Shown piece by piece: positions 7,658 to 14,051 of a stretch of 14,621 nucleotides of DNA (positions are counted from its first letter, which is position 1; each line of letters opens with the position of its first letter). Source of the DNA: Clostridiales bacterium (GTDB taxonomy: Bacteria; Bacillota; Clostridia; Peptostreptococcales; T1SED10-28); NCBI GenBank assembly GCA_007134725.1, contig SLKF01000166.1, positions 1-14,621 on the forward strand, in the 5' to 3' direction. Below the pieces are notes generated by a model. That model saw nothing but the letters and a program-made list of their open reading frames with translations, was not told the origin of the DNA and did not search any database. The position numbers and the translations under genes are program-made.

Positions 7658-8467
7658 ATGAAGGGAATTTTAGTATCAGAACTGTCCTATACCTATTCGG
7701 GAAATAAACAGGCTTTAAAAAATGTCAGCTTTCAGCTGGATCGAGGCAAAAAACTGGCGATCTTGGGAGCCAACGGCAGTGGAAAGTCCACGTTGATTCA
7801 ACACTTTAACGGGTTGATTCTGCCCCAAAAAGGAAAAGTAACCATGGGAAATCATGGGGTGGAGCAAAAGAACTTGAAAATCCTTCGGCAAAAAGTGGGG
7901 ATCATCTTTGACCATCCCGATGATCAGATCATCGCCTCCAAGGTCAGTGAGGACATTGCTTTTGGACCAAGGAACTTACGATGCTCCGAGGAAGAAGTAT
8001 TTCGTCGGGTAAAAGAAGCTCTTTCCCAAATGGGGATCGAAGAGCTACAAGACTCCTCTCCCTATGAACTGAGTCTTGGACAAAAGAAAAAAGTTGCCAT
8101 TGCCGGAGTCCTGGCCATGAAGCCGGAGATTTTAGTACTGGATGAACCTTTTACCGGACTGGATCCAAGTTCCCGAGAGGGATTGAAAAAGGCTCTGGAA
8201 GATTTGCATCATCAGGGACATACCTTGGTGATCACCACCCATAATGTGGATATGGCCTATGAATGGGCTGATGAGCTCCTGATTTTGAAAGAAGGGGAAG
8301 TCTTGTACACCGGCGTAGTGGAGGCCCTTGAAGACAAGGAATTGGTGAAAAAAGGGAACTTGGAATCTCCGGGAGTTGTAAGGTTGTTAGAGAACACCGG
8401 GATTACAGGAAAAAATATAGAAGAAGGAAATCGTAAAATTAAGGAGGCTTTGGGAATTGAAAAATAA
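7658..8467 (+). CDS. cbiO: ECF transporter ATPase CbiO
   Basis: This cytoplasmic ABC ATPase powers the CbiMQ importer and probably works as a homodimer, since no second ATPase gene is nearby. Of 269 residues, the Walker A motif is GANGSGKST (37-45), the signature is LSLGQKKKVAIAG (138-150; LSLGQ in place of LSGGQ), Walker B is ILVLDEPFTGLD (158-169) and the switch His is in ITTHN (about 192-196). The Q-loop reads VGIIFDHPDDQI: the usual Gln of FQxPDDQ is Asp85, a notable change because that Gln normally helps hold magnesium. The other catalytic residues look intact. A GATGAGG stretch precedes the ATG at 7658. The 3' end overlaps the following gene by 11 bases, and that gene's ribosome site lies inside cbiO. 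Confidence 0.94.
   Translation: MKGILVSELSYTYSGNKQALKNVSFQLDRGKKLAILGANGSGKSTLIQHFNGLILPQKGKVTMGNHGVEQKNLKILRQKVGIIFDHPDDQIIASKVSEDIAFGPRNLRCSEEEVFRRVKEALSQMGIEELQDSSPYELSLGQKKKVAIAGVLAMKPEILVLDEPFTGLDPSSREGLKKALEDLHHQGHTLVITTHNVDMAYEWADELLILKEGEVLYTGVVEALEDKELVKKGNLESPGVVRLLENTGITGKNIEEGNRKIKEALGIEK
8441..8447 (+). promoter_or_regulatory. Ribosome binding site for the CbiL/NikL-like gene, inside cbiO
   Basis: AAGGAGG lies nine bases before a TTG at 8457. The in-frame ATG at 8496 has only GGAG two bases upstream, too close to serve. The placement favours the TTG start and coupling to cbiO translation. Confidence 0.6.
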
Positions 8468-8957
8468 TAATAGTTCAGTAAAAAAGCATGGAGTAATGAA
8501 AAGAATCCTATTGGTGGTATTGATGGTTTTACTTTCCCTATCCACGGTTTATGCCCACCGAATGATGATTGATCCTGTGGAGGATACCAAGATCTGGGTA
8601 GGTTATGAAGATGGCGATACCATAGAGAGTATTACGGTTCAGGTGTTGGATCTAGAAGGAGAAGTCCTGGCAGAAGATAGGGTTGATGACGAGGGATACT
8701 ACTCTTTTGAGAATGAGCCGGATGCCCACAGTATTGTAGCCGATGATGGAATGGGACACCAAGTTACCTGGGTGGTAGGAGAACCTACAGTTTATCGAGA
8801 AGGTTGGAGAAAGTACATTAGAATTATTGGCATTGTCACGGTGTTTGCTTTAGTGGCCCTGTTTTTTAGAATTAGATCTAGAAAGGCTAAAAAATCTACG
8901 GGATCCCAGGACTCCACAAAAGATCCGGAGACATCCGCGGATCGAGGGAGCAACTAA
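8457..8957 (+). CDS. NikL/CbiL-like membrane-anchored extracytoplasmic component of the metal importer
   Basis: The 166-residue protein has a signal peptide (MKRILLVVLMVLLSLSTVYA, residues 14-33) with a likely cut after VYA. The mature part would start HRMMIDP. Residues about 36-110 look like a small beta-sandwich of the carboxypeptidase-regulatory or NikK/NikL kind (VGYEDGDTIESITVQVLD, then LAEDRVDDEGYYSF). One transmembrane helix follows (about 121-138) with a basic cytoplasmic tail. This is the layout of NikL/CbiL proteins that accompany CbiM/NikM in ECF metal importers. It occupies the cbiN slot, and no CbiN is seen. The role, presumably helping load metal onto CbiM outside the membrane, is inferred. 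The TTG start at 8457 is chosen for its AAGGAGG site; the ATG at 8496 gives the same mature protein. The stop overlaps the cbiP start as TAATG. Confidence 0.75.
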   Translation: MKNNNSSVKKHGVMKRILLVVLMVLLSLSTVYAHRMMIDPVEDTKIWVGYEDGDTIESITVQVLDLEGEVLAEDRVDDEGYYSFENEPDAHSIVADDGMGHQVTWVVGEPTVYREGWRKYIRIIGIVTVFALVALFFRIRSRKAKKSTGSQDSTKDPETSADRGSN

Positions 8958-10522
8958 TGGGAAAAAACATAATGTTTCAGGGTACCGGATCCTCCGTGGG
9001 TAAAAGTTTACTGACCGCAGGGCTTTGTCGGATTCTTTTTAATCGAGGCTACTCCGTGGCACCCTTTAAATCTCAAAATATGGCCCTAAATTCTTTTATT
9101 ACCAAGGAAGGTAAGGAAATGGGAAGAGCCCAGGTGGTTCAGGCGGAAGCGGCGGGAATAGAACCCTCTGTGGAGATGAATCCCATACTTTTAAAGCCAA
9201 CCAGCCATGTGGGATCCCAGGTGATTATTGAAGGAAAGGTTTATGGAAACTTAAATGCCAAGGCCTACCAAAAAGAGAAGATACATTTAAAAAAGAGGGT
9301 ACATCAAATTTATCAACAGCTTAGCGAAAAATATGAAGCCGTAATTATTGAAGGGGCCTGCAGCCCGGCAGAGATCAATCTACGGGAGCACGATCTGGTA
9401 AATATGGGCCTTGCGGAAATGGTGGATGCTCCCGTGATTTTAATAGGAGACATTGACCGAGGCGGGGTTTTTGCATCGATTTATGGAACGGTGATGCTCT
9501 TAGAGCCCGAGGAGAGACAGCGAATTAAAGGTTTTGTCATCAACAAATTTCGGGGTGATTTGGAAATCTTAAAACCGGGGATTCGGATGATGGAAGAGAA
9601 AATTGGGATTCCCTGTTTGGGAGTTATGCCCTATGATCATTTTATTATCGAAGATGAAGACAGTGTCACCAGTCGTTTTGAAGGGAAAGGAACCGGAAAA
9701 GCAGCAGGCTTAACTACCCTTACCGGGGAAAAGAGTAAGGAAGATACAGCGTCTATTAAAATTGGCGTTATTAAGCTTCCTTACATCTCCAACTTTACGG
9801 ATTTTACGCCCTTGGAAATGGAGAAAAATGTGGAATTAACTTATATTCAAGATCCTAAAGACTGTGAAGATTTGGATTTGCTAATCATTCCCGGAAGTAA
9901 AAATACCCTTCATGATCGCCATTTTTTAATAAACCAGGGTTTTGATGAGAAAATTTACCGTCAGGTGAAAAAAGGAACCATGGTCATGGGAATCTGCGGC
10001 GGTTATCAGATCTTAGGCCGAACACTTAGAGACGACCATAAAGTGGAGTCTGATGTAGCCGAAATCAATGGACTTGGACTACTGGATATTAATACGGTAA
10101 TGGAAAAGGAAAAGACTACGAGACAGATTACCGGTCGAAGTCCCTTGTTTCAACAAGAATCCTCTACGGAAATTAACGGCTACGAGATCCATATGGGAAA
10201 AACCACAAGAAATGAAGGAGCCAAGGCTTGGATTACGCTGAGTGACGGCAGTCAGGATGGAAGTGTAGATCAGAGTCGGCAGATTTTTGGAACCTATCTC
10301 CACGGAATTTTTGAAAATGATGATTTTCGTAGGGATCTTCTAGGACACTTGGAAATATGTAAAGATAAAAGGGGAATTTACCGGGAAATGGATCGAAACC
10401 GTGTTACGGATGATCCAGGACTTTCATTTAAGGATCTGAAAAACCAGGAATACAATCGGCTTGCGGCTATGATGGAAGAGCATCTGGACATGGACGCTTT
10501 GCTGAAGATTATCGGGTGGTAG
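8957..10522 (+). CDS. cbiP: Cobyric acid synthase (glutamine-hydrolysing)
   Basis: CbiP/CobQ amidates four carboxyl side chains (b, d, e, g) of adenosyl-cobyrinic acid a,c-diamide, using glutamine and ATP, to give cobyric acid. The length, 521 residues, is normal. The N-terminal ATP-binding domain has FQGTGSSVGKS (7-17), APFKSQNMALNSF (35-47) and GDIDRGGVFAS (164-174). The C-terminal class-I glutamine amidotransferase domain has MGICGGYQILG (344-354, nucleophile Cys347), GYEIHMG (408-414) and GTYLHGIFEN (445-454, catalytic His449). A loose Gly-, Lys- and Thr-rich linker of about 25 residues (241-265) joins the domains. The ATG shares a base with the stop of the upstream gene (TAATG), with GAGGGAG upstream. 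cobQ is the alternative symbol; cbiP is used because the rest of the cluster is of the anaerobic type. Confidence 0.96.
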   Translation: MGKNIMFQGTGSSVGKSLLTAGLCRILFNRGYSVAPFKSQNMALNSFITKEGKEMGRAQVVQAEAAGIEPSVEMNPILLKPTSHVGSQVIIEGKVYGNLNAKAYQKEKIHLKKRVHQIYQQLSEKYEAVIIEGACSPAEINLREHDLVNMGLAEMVDAPVILIGDIDRGGVFASIYGTVMLLEPEERQRIKGFVINKFRGDLEILKPGIRMMEEKIGIPCLGVMPYDHFIIEDEDSVTSRFEGKGTGKAAGLTTLTGEKSKEDTASIKIGVIKLPYISNFTDFTPLEMEKNVELTYIQDPKDCEDLDLLIIPGSKNTLHDRHFLINQGFDEKIYRQVKKGTMVMGICGGYQILGRTLRDDHKVESDVAEINGLGLLDINTVMEKEKTTRQITGRSPLFQQESSTEINGYEIHMGKTTRNEGAKAWITLSDGSQDGSVDQSRQIFGTYLHGIFENDDFRRDLLGHLEICKDKRGIYREMDRNRVTDDPGLSFKDLKNQEYNRLAAMMEEHLDMDALLKIIGW

Positions 10523-10524
10523 AA

Positions 10525-11490
10525 ATGGATTGGATGATTGTCGTATTTTTAGCCGTAGTCTTAGATAGAATTTTTGGAGATCCTGCAGGGATGCCTCATC
10601 CGGTGATTTATATAGGGAAAATGATTTCTGTTGTAGAGAAAGGCATTCGAAAGCAACAATTGGTCTCTTTAAAGGTGGGAGGATTTATTTTAGCAATGGG
10701 AGTGCCTGTGACAGTAGGAGTGGTAATCCATAGTTTATTACTCTTGGGGGATTTGTTGCATCCCATAATTTACTGGGGAATCACCTTATATTTTTTAACG
10801 ACAGGACTTGCCACTCAGTGCTTAAAAGAAGAAGCCATCAAGGTTTATGATCACCTGAAAAGAAAAAACCTGAAAGAAGCAAGACTCCGGCTGTCCTACT
10901 TAGTAGGCAGAAACACCGAGGAGTTATCCGAGGAAGAAGTGGTAAAGGCCACCGTGGAGACGGTTTCGGAAAACACCATTGACGGTGTGTTGGCCCCGCT
11001 ATTTTATATTTTTCTCGGAATCAGTCTCGGCCTACCCTTAGAACTTCTTTGGATTTACAAAGCGGTCAACACCCTGGATTCCATGGTGGGCTATATTCAA
11101 GAACCTTATAAAGATATTGGATATGCATCAGCCAAGCTGGACGACTTTATAAACCTTATTCCCGCTAGGCTGGGAAGTTTGTTGATGCTGAGTTTTGGAG
11201 TGGTTAGCAAAGAAGAGTTTTCTCAAGGACTGATCACCTTTCGCAGGGATCGACTCGCTCATAAAAGCCCGAATTCGGGCCATCCGGAATCCGTGGTGGC
11301 GGGGATCCTCGGCATTCAATTAGGCGGTACCCACCGCTATTTTGGAGAAGTATTAGAAAAACCCACTATCGGAATTCCTAAACGAAAAGCAGAACTACAG
11401 CATATTCCTAGAGCGGCATCGATTATGTACCGGGCCCAGTATGGATTTTTAGTGCTTTGGATTATCGCTTATGTTTTGATTATGCAATAA
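10525..11490 (+). CDS. cbiB: Adenosylcobinamide-phosphate synthase
   Basis: CbiB is a membrane enzyme that attaches aminopropanol phosphate to cobyric acid, joining the products of CbiP and CobD, which flank it here. Motifs are LDRIFGDPAGMPHPVIYIGK near the N-terminus, VSENTIDGVLAPLFY, YKAVNTLDSMVGYIQEPYK, DDFINLIPARLGS and NSGHPESVVAGILGIQLGG, all characteristic of the family. Several hydrophobic segments are present, including one at each end. The start is uncertain: a GTG at 10516 would overlap the cbiP stop and give 324 residues, the ATG at 10525 gives 321, and an ATG at 10534 gives 318. The ATG at 10525 is chosen, with GGGTGG about five bases upstream. A 30-base gap with CGGAGGG follows before cobD. 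The symbol cobD is also used for this enzyme in aerobic organisms. Confidence 0.95.
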   Translation: MDWMIVVFLAVVLDRIFGDPAGMPHPVIYIGKMISVVEKGIRKQQLVSLKVGGFILAMGVPVTVGVVIHSLLLLGDLLHPIIYWGITLYFLTTGLATQCLKEEAIKVYDHLKRKNLKEARLRLSYLVGRNTEELSEEEVVKATVETVSENTIDGVLAPLFYIFLGISLGLPLELLWIYKAVNTLDSMVGYIQEPYKDIGYASAKLDDFINLIPARLGSLLMLSFGVVSKEEFSQGLITFRRDRLAHKSPNSGHPESVVAGILGIQLGGTHRYFGEVLEKPTIGIPKRKAELQHIPRAASIMYRAQYGFLVLWIIAYVLIMQ

Positions 11491-11520
11491 ATAATACTGA
11501 AGAGTAAACGGAGGGTCAAC

Positions 11521-12609
11521 ATGAACAAACACGGTGGCTATAAAGGCGATCCAAATAGGGTAATAGATTTCAGTGTGAATATCTCTCCCTTTGGGCCGCC
11601 GGACTCGGTGAAACAGGGAATTATGGAATCCTTAGAGGAAATTGAACGATATGCTTCCATTGACGGAGAAGAGTATCGATCGCTTCTGAAAAAAGCTTTT
11701 TCTTTAGATCCTGTGCATCCCGGGGAGCTGATTATCGGAAACGGAGCCATGGAACTGATTTACTTATTTGCCCGAAGCATTAGACCAAAAACGGTGTTGT
11801 TGATACAACCCACATTCAATGAGTATCAACGGGCTTTTGAGCTTGTAGGAACCAAAGTTGAGCATTTTATTTTAGAGGAAAGTGGGGGCTTTTCCATTCC
11901 CAAAGAGCAACTGATGAATAAACTACAAAACCTAAAGCCAAAAGTGTTACTTCTTTGCAGTCCGAATAACCCCACCGGCAAGCGGCATTCCAGGGAACTT
12001 TTAAACGCTATTGCCTGGGAAATGAAAGAATGGGAAGGGTTGTTGTTTGTGGATGAATCCTTTGAAGAGTTTGTTCTTGATGAGGAGAAGTATGAGAATA
12101 AAGAACCGAACCAATTTCCAATAGAAATGTCTCCTCTGGATAATCTGTTTATTCTTCGGTCCTTAACCAAATTTTACGGAATACCCGGTCTTCGGTTAGG
12201 CTACGGTATCGGTGGAGAGGCTTTGATCAACAAACTCTTACAATACAAAGAACCTTGGACCGTGAACACTTTTGCCTTTAAAGCCTTAGAGAAAATCGCC
12301 TTGGAAAAGGAGTACCCCCTTCAACTGGCTTGTTGGCTTAAAGAAGAAAAAGCCTATTTGGAAAACCATTTTGAAGACTTGAAACACTTGGGCCTGAAAA
12401 TATACCCCAGCAGTGTGAATTTTTATCTTGGAAAAATTACAGGAATGCCGGCGAAGTTGCTACAGGAAAAACTGTTGGATTCGGGAATTTATATTCGAAC
12501 CTGTGAAGACTTTCAGGGTCTGAGTCATGAGCATTTCCGATTTTCCGTAAGGACACGGAAGGATAATGAAAAGCTGATTTGGGAGCTTGAAAAACTGCTG
12601 AATTGCTGA
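11521..12609 (+). CDS. cobD: Threonine-phosphate decarboxylase (PLP-dependent, HisC-like)
   Basis: CobD decarboxylates L-threonine O-3-phosphate to (R)-1-amino-2-propanol phosphate, the linker that CbiB attaches. The protein has 362 residues, the usual length, and belongs to the class-I/II aminotransferase fold close to histidinol-phosphate aminotransferase. The N-terminus HGGYKGDPNRVIDFSVNISP matches the CobD signature HGGN...DFSxNxNP better than HisC. Other motifs are GNGAMELIYL (phosphate contact), LCSPNNPTGK (145-154), LFVDESFEEF (Asp178) and LRSLTKFYGIPGLRLGY (212-228), where Lys217 should bind PLP. The ATG at 11521 has CGGAGGG a few bases upstream. Position between cbiB and cobU strongly supports the B12 role; no histidine genes are nearby. 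Confidence 0.94.
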   Translation: MNKHGGYKGDPNRVIDFSVNISPFGPPDSVKQGIMESLEEIERYASIDGEEYRSLLKKAFSLDPVHPGELIIGNGAMELIYLFARSIRPKTVLLIQPTFNEYQRAFELVGTKVEHFILEESGGFSIPKEQLMNKLQNLKPKVLLLCSPNNPTGKRHSRELLNAIAWEMKEWEGLLFVDESFEEFVLDEEKYENKEPNQFPIEMSPLDNLFILRSLTKFYGIPGLRLGYGIGGEALINKLLQYKEPWTVNTFAFKALEKIALEKEYPLQLACWLKEEKAYLENHFEDLKHLGLKIYPSSVNFYLGKITGMPAKLLQEKLLDSGIYIRTCEDFQGLSHEHFRFSVRTRKDNEKLIWELEKLLNC

Positions 12610-12639
12610 GTGAAACACAGTAGAAATAATAATTACGAA

Positions 12640-12645
12640 GGGAGG
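12640..12645 (+). promoter_or_regulatory. Ribosome binding site deciding the cobU start
   Basis: GGGAGG stands nine bases before the ATG at 12655, which starts the protein with MITYLTGGARSGKS, the normal CobU N-terminus. An upstream in-frame GTG at 12610 would translate the ribosome site itself and add 15 residues foreign to the family, so it is rejected. Confidence 0.75.
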
Positions 12646-12654
12646 CATAAGGAA

Positions 12655-13224
12655 ATGATTACCTATCTTACAGGAGGGGCAAGAAGCGGAAAAAGCAGCT
12701 ATGGTGAGGAATTAGCAAAACAAGCGGCAACGGAGCCCAGCGATGTATTGTACATACCCACGGCACAGGCCTACGACGATGAGATGCAGGACCGGATTAA
12801 TAAGCATCGCATACGACGGCCGAAACTATGGAAAACCCTAGAGGCCCCCACAAGATTTCAAGGTCTCGAGGATGATCCGGATTTTCAAAAGCGGTCGGTG
12901 ATTATGATTGATTGTCTCGGCGTATTTGTAACAAACAGAATGTTTTTGAAAAACCGAGATTTTGATCACATTACTCGACAGGAAGTGGATCAAATGGAAG
13001 GAGAAATTCAACAGGAAATTGAGCACTTACTGAGAATTTTAAAGGGAAAAGAGGCTTTCCTGGTGTCTAACGAAGTAGGCATGGGCTTAGTTCCCGAATA
13101 TCCCTTAGGACGGATTTTTCGGGACCTTCTTGGCCGGGTGAATCAAAAAGTGGCGGCACGGGCTGATAACGTTTACTTTTTGGTATCCGGTATTCCAATG
13201 TGTCTAAAGGGGGAGGACCGGTGA
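12655..13224 (+). CDS. cobU: Adenosylcobinamide kinase / adenosylcobinamide-phosphate guanylyltransferase
   Basis: CobU phosphorylates adenosylcobinamide and transfers GMP to make adenosylcobinamide-GDP, the substrate of CobS. The 189-residue length is typical. The P-loop is GGARSGKS (7-14). The segment DDEMQDRINKHRIRRPKLWK (41-60) holds His51, the likely guanylylated residue. MIDCLGVFVTNRMF (84-97), VSNEVGMGLVP (137-147), LGRIFRDLLGRVNQKVAARAD (151-171) and VSGIPMCLKG (177-186) match the family in order. The TGA overlaps the cobS GTG as GTGA, so the two are probably translationally coupled. An upstream stretch of about 45 bases after cobD is treated as leader. The whole functional set looks intact. 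Confidence 0.96.
   Translation: MITYLTGGARSGKSSYGEELAKQAATEPSDVLYIPTAQAYDDEMQDRINKHRIRRPKLWKTLEAPTRFQGLEDDPDFQKRSVIMIDCLGVFVTNRMFLKNRDFDHITRQEVDQMEGEIQQEIEHLLRILKGKEAFLVSNEVGMGLVPEYPLGRIFRDLLGRVNQKVAARADNVYFLVSGIPMCLKGEDR
13209..13216 (+). promoter_or_regulatory. Ribosome binding site for cobS within the end of cobU
   Basis: GGGGGAGG lies four bases before the GTG at 13221. Other in-frame candidates are a GTG at 13200, which lies before this site, and an ATG at 13245, which lies 28 bases after it. GTG at 13221 with the GTGA overlap is the best choice, although the spacing is a little short. Confidence 0.6.
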
Positions 13225-13985
13225 GCGGTGAAATTTTTAGAATTATGGGATCACAGCTTCGGTCCTTTATATTGATGCTGACCTTTTTGACCCGGATTCC
13301 CGTTAAAATTACTTTTGATATTCAGGAAAGAGAGTTTCATCGGGGCATTATGTATATGCCTCTAATCGGAGCAGTTATTGGTATGATCCTTGGATCCGCG
13401 GCTCATCTGTTGCAATTTTTGGATCCCTTAATTCTAGCGATACTTTTATGGGTGGTCTATCTATGGCTCACAGGAGGGCTTCACCTTGACGGGCTGTCGG
13501 ATCTTAGTGATGGGATCTTTAGCAATCGCCAAGGAGAAGACTTAAGAAGGATCATAAAGGACAGTCATATCGGGGCATTTGGAGTGATTGCAATTGTAGT
13601 TAATATAATGACTACCGTAGCACTGTTTTCTTATCTCGATCCGGTCTATATTCTTCTGGGCCCCTTATTTAGTCGCAGCGCGGTTTTGTTTGTCATGGGC
13701 TTTTCCGCTTATCCAAAAAATCAGCAGGGACTGGGGAAAGGGGTTATTGAGGCGACGGGAAAAGAAAGTTTTCTAATGAGTATAATGCTACCGGTACTTA
13801 CCGTATTTCTTTTCTATGAAGCCCTCATTTTTCTACCGTTAATGCTAACCTTTGGTGCAAGTTTTATTCTAAAAATATGGATTTCAGCGAAACTTGGAGG
13901 GCTTACGGGGGACGGCATCGGTTTCTTAATCGAAGTGCTACAACCCCTCAGTCTTTTCTTGATTTATCTGATTACACTAATGTAA
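13221..13985 (+). CDS. cobS: Adenosylcobinamide-GDP ribazoletransferase (cobalamin synthase)
   Basis: CobS joins adenosylcobinamide-GDP, made by CobU, to alpha-ribazole or its phosphate, giving adenosylcobalamin (phosphate) at the membrane. The 254-residue protein is strongly hydrophobic with about six helices. The family signature GGLHLDGLSDLSDGIF (85-100) has the three metal-binding Asp residues (90, 94, 97). RRIIKDSHIGAFG (109-121) is the second signature. LTFLTRIPVKI near the N-terminus is also typical of the family. This is the last gene of the operon; its stop is 12 bases before the terminator hairpin. No cobT or alpha-ribazole phosphatase gene (cobC) is next to it, so the ribazole partner must be made from elsewhere. 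Confidence 0.95.
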   Translation: MSGEIFRIMGSQLRSFILMLTFLTRIPVKITFDIQEREFHRGIMYMPLIGAVIGMILGSAAHLLQFLDPLILAILLWVVYLWLTGGLHLDGLSDLSDGIFSNRQGEDLRRIIKDSHIGAFGVIAIVVNIMTTVALFSYLDPVYILLGPLFSRSAVLFVMGFSAYPKNQQGLGKGVIEATGKESFLMSIMLPVLTVFLFYEALIFLPLMLTFGASFILKIWISAKLGGLTGDGIGFLIEVLQPLSLFLIYLITLM

Positions 13986-13997
13986 ACCTTATAAAAA

Positions 13998-14047
13998 ACG
14001 GAGTTAATATTCTGTTGGTAAAAAACCCAACAGAATATTAACTCCGT
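13998..14047 (+). terminator. Bidirectional intrinsic terminator with a perfect 21-bp stem
   Basis: The left arm 13998-14018 (ACGGAG...CTGTTGG) and right arm 14027-14047 (CCAACAG...CTCCGT) are perfect reverse complements, with an eight-base A-rich loop (14019-14026). A CTTTT stretch follows on the plus strand, and six A residues precede the left arm, giving a T run for minus-strand transcripts. It lies 12 bases after the cobS stop and four bases beyond the stop of the convergent minus gene, so it probably ends both transcripts. The stem is longer than most terminators and AT-rich in the middle. Confidence 0.88.
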
Positions 14048-14051
14048 CTTT

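Noticed and set aside
8496..8957. ATG at 8496 as the start of the CbiL/NikL-like gene
   Set aside because: It gives a tidy signal peptide but its only upstream GGAG is two bases away; the TTG at 8457 has a perfect AAGGAGG at good spacing. The mature protein is the same either way.
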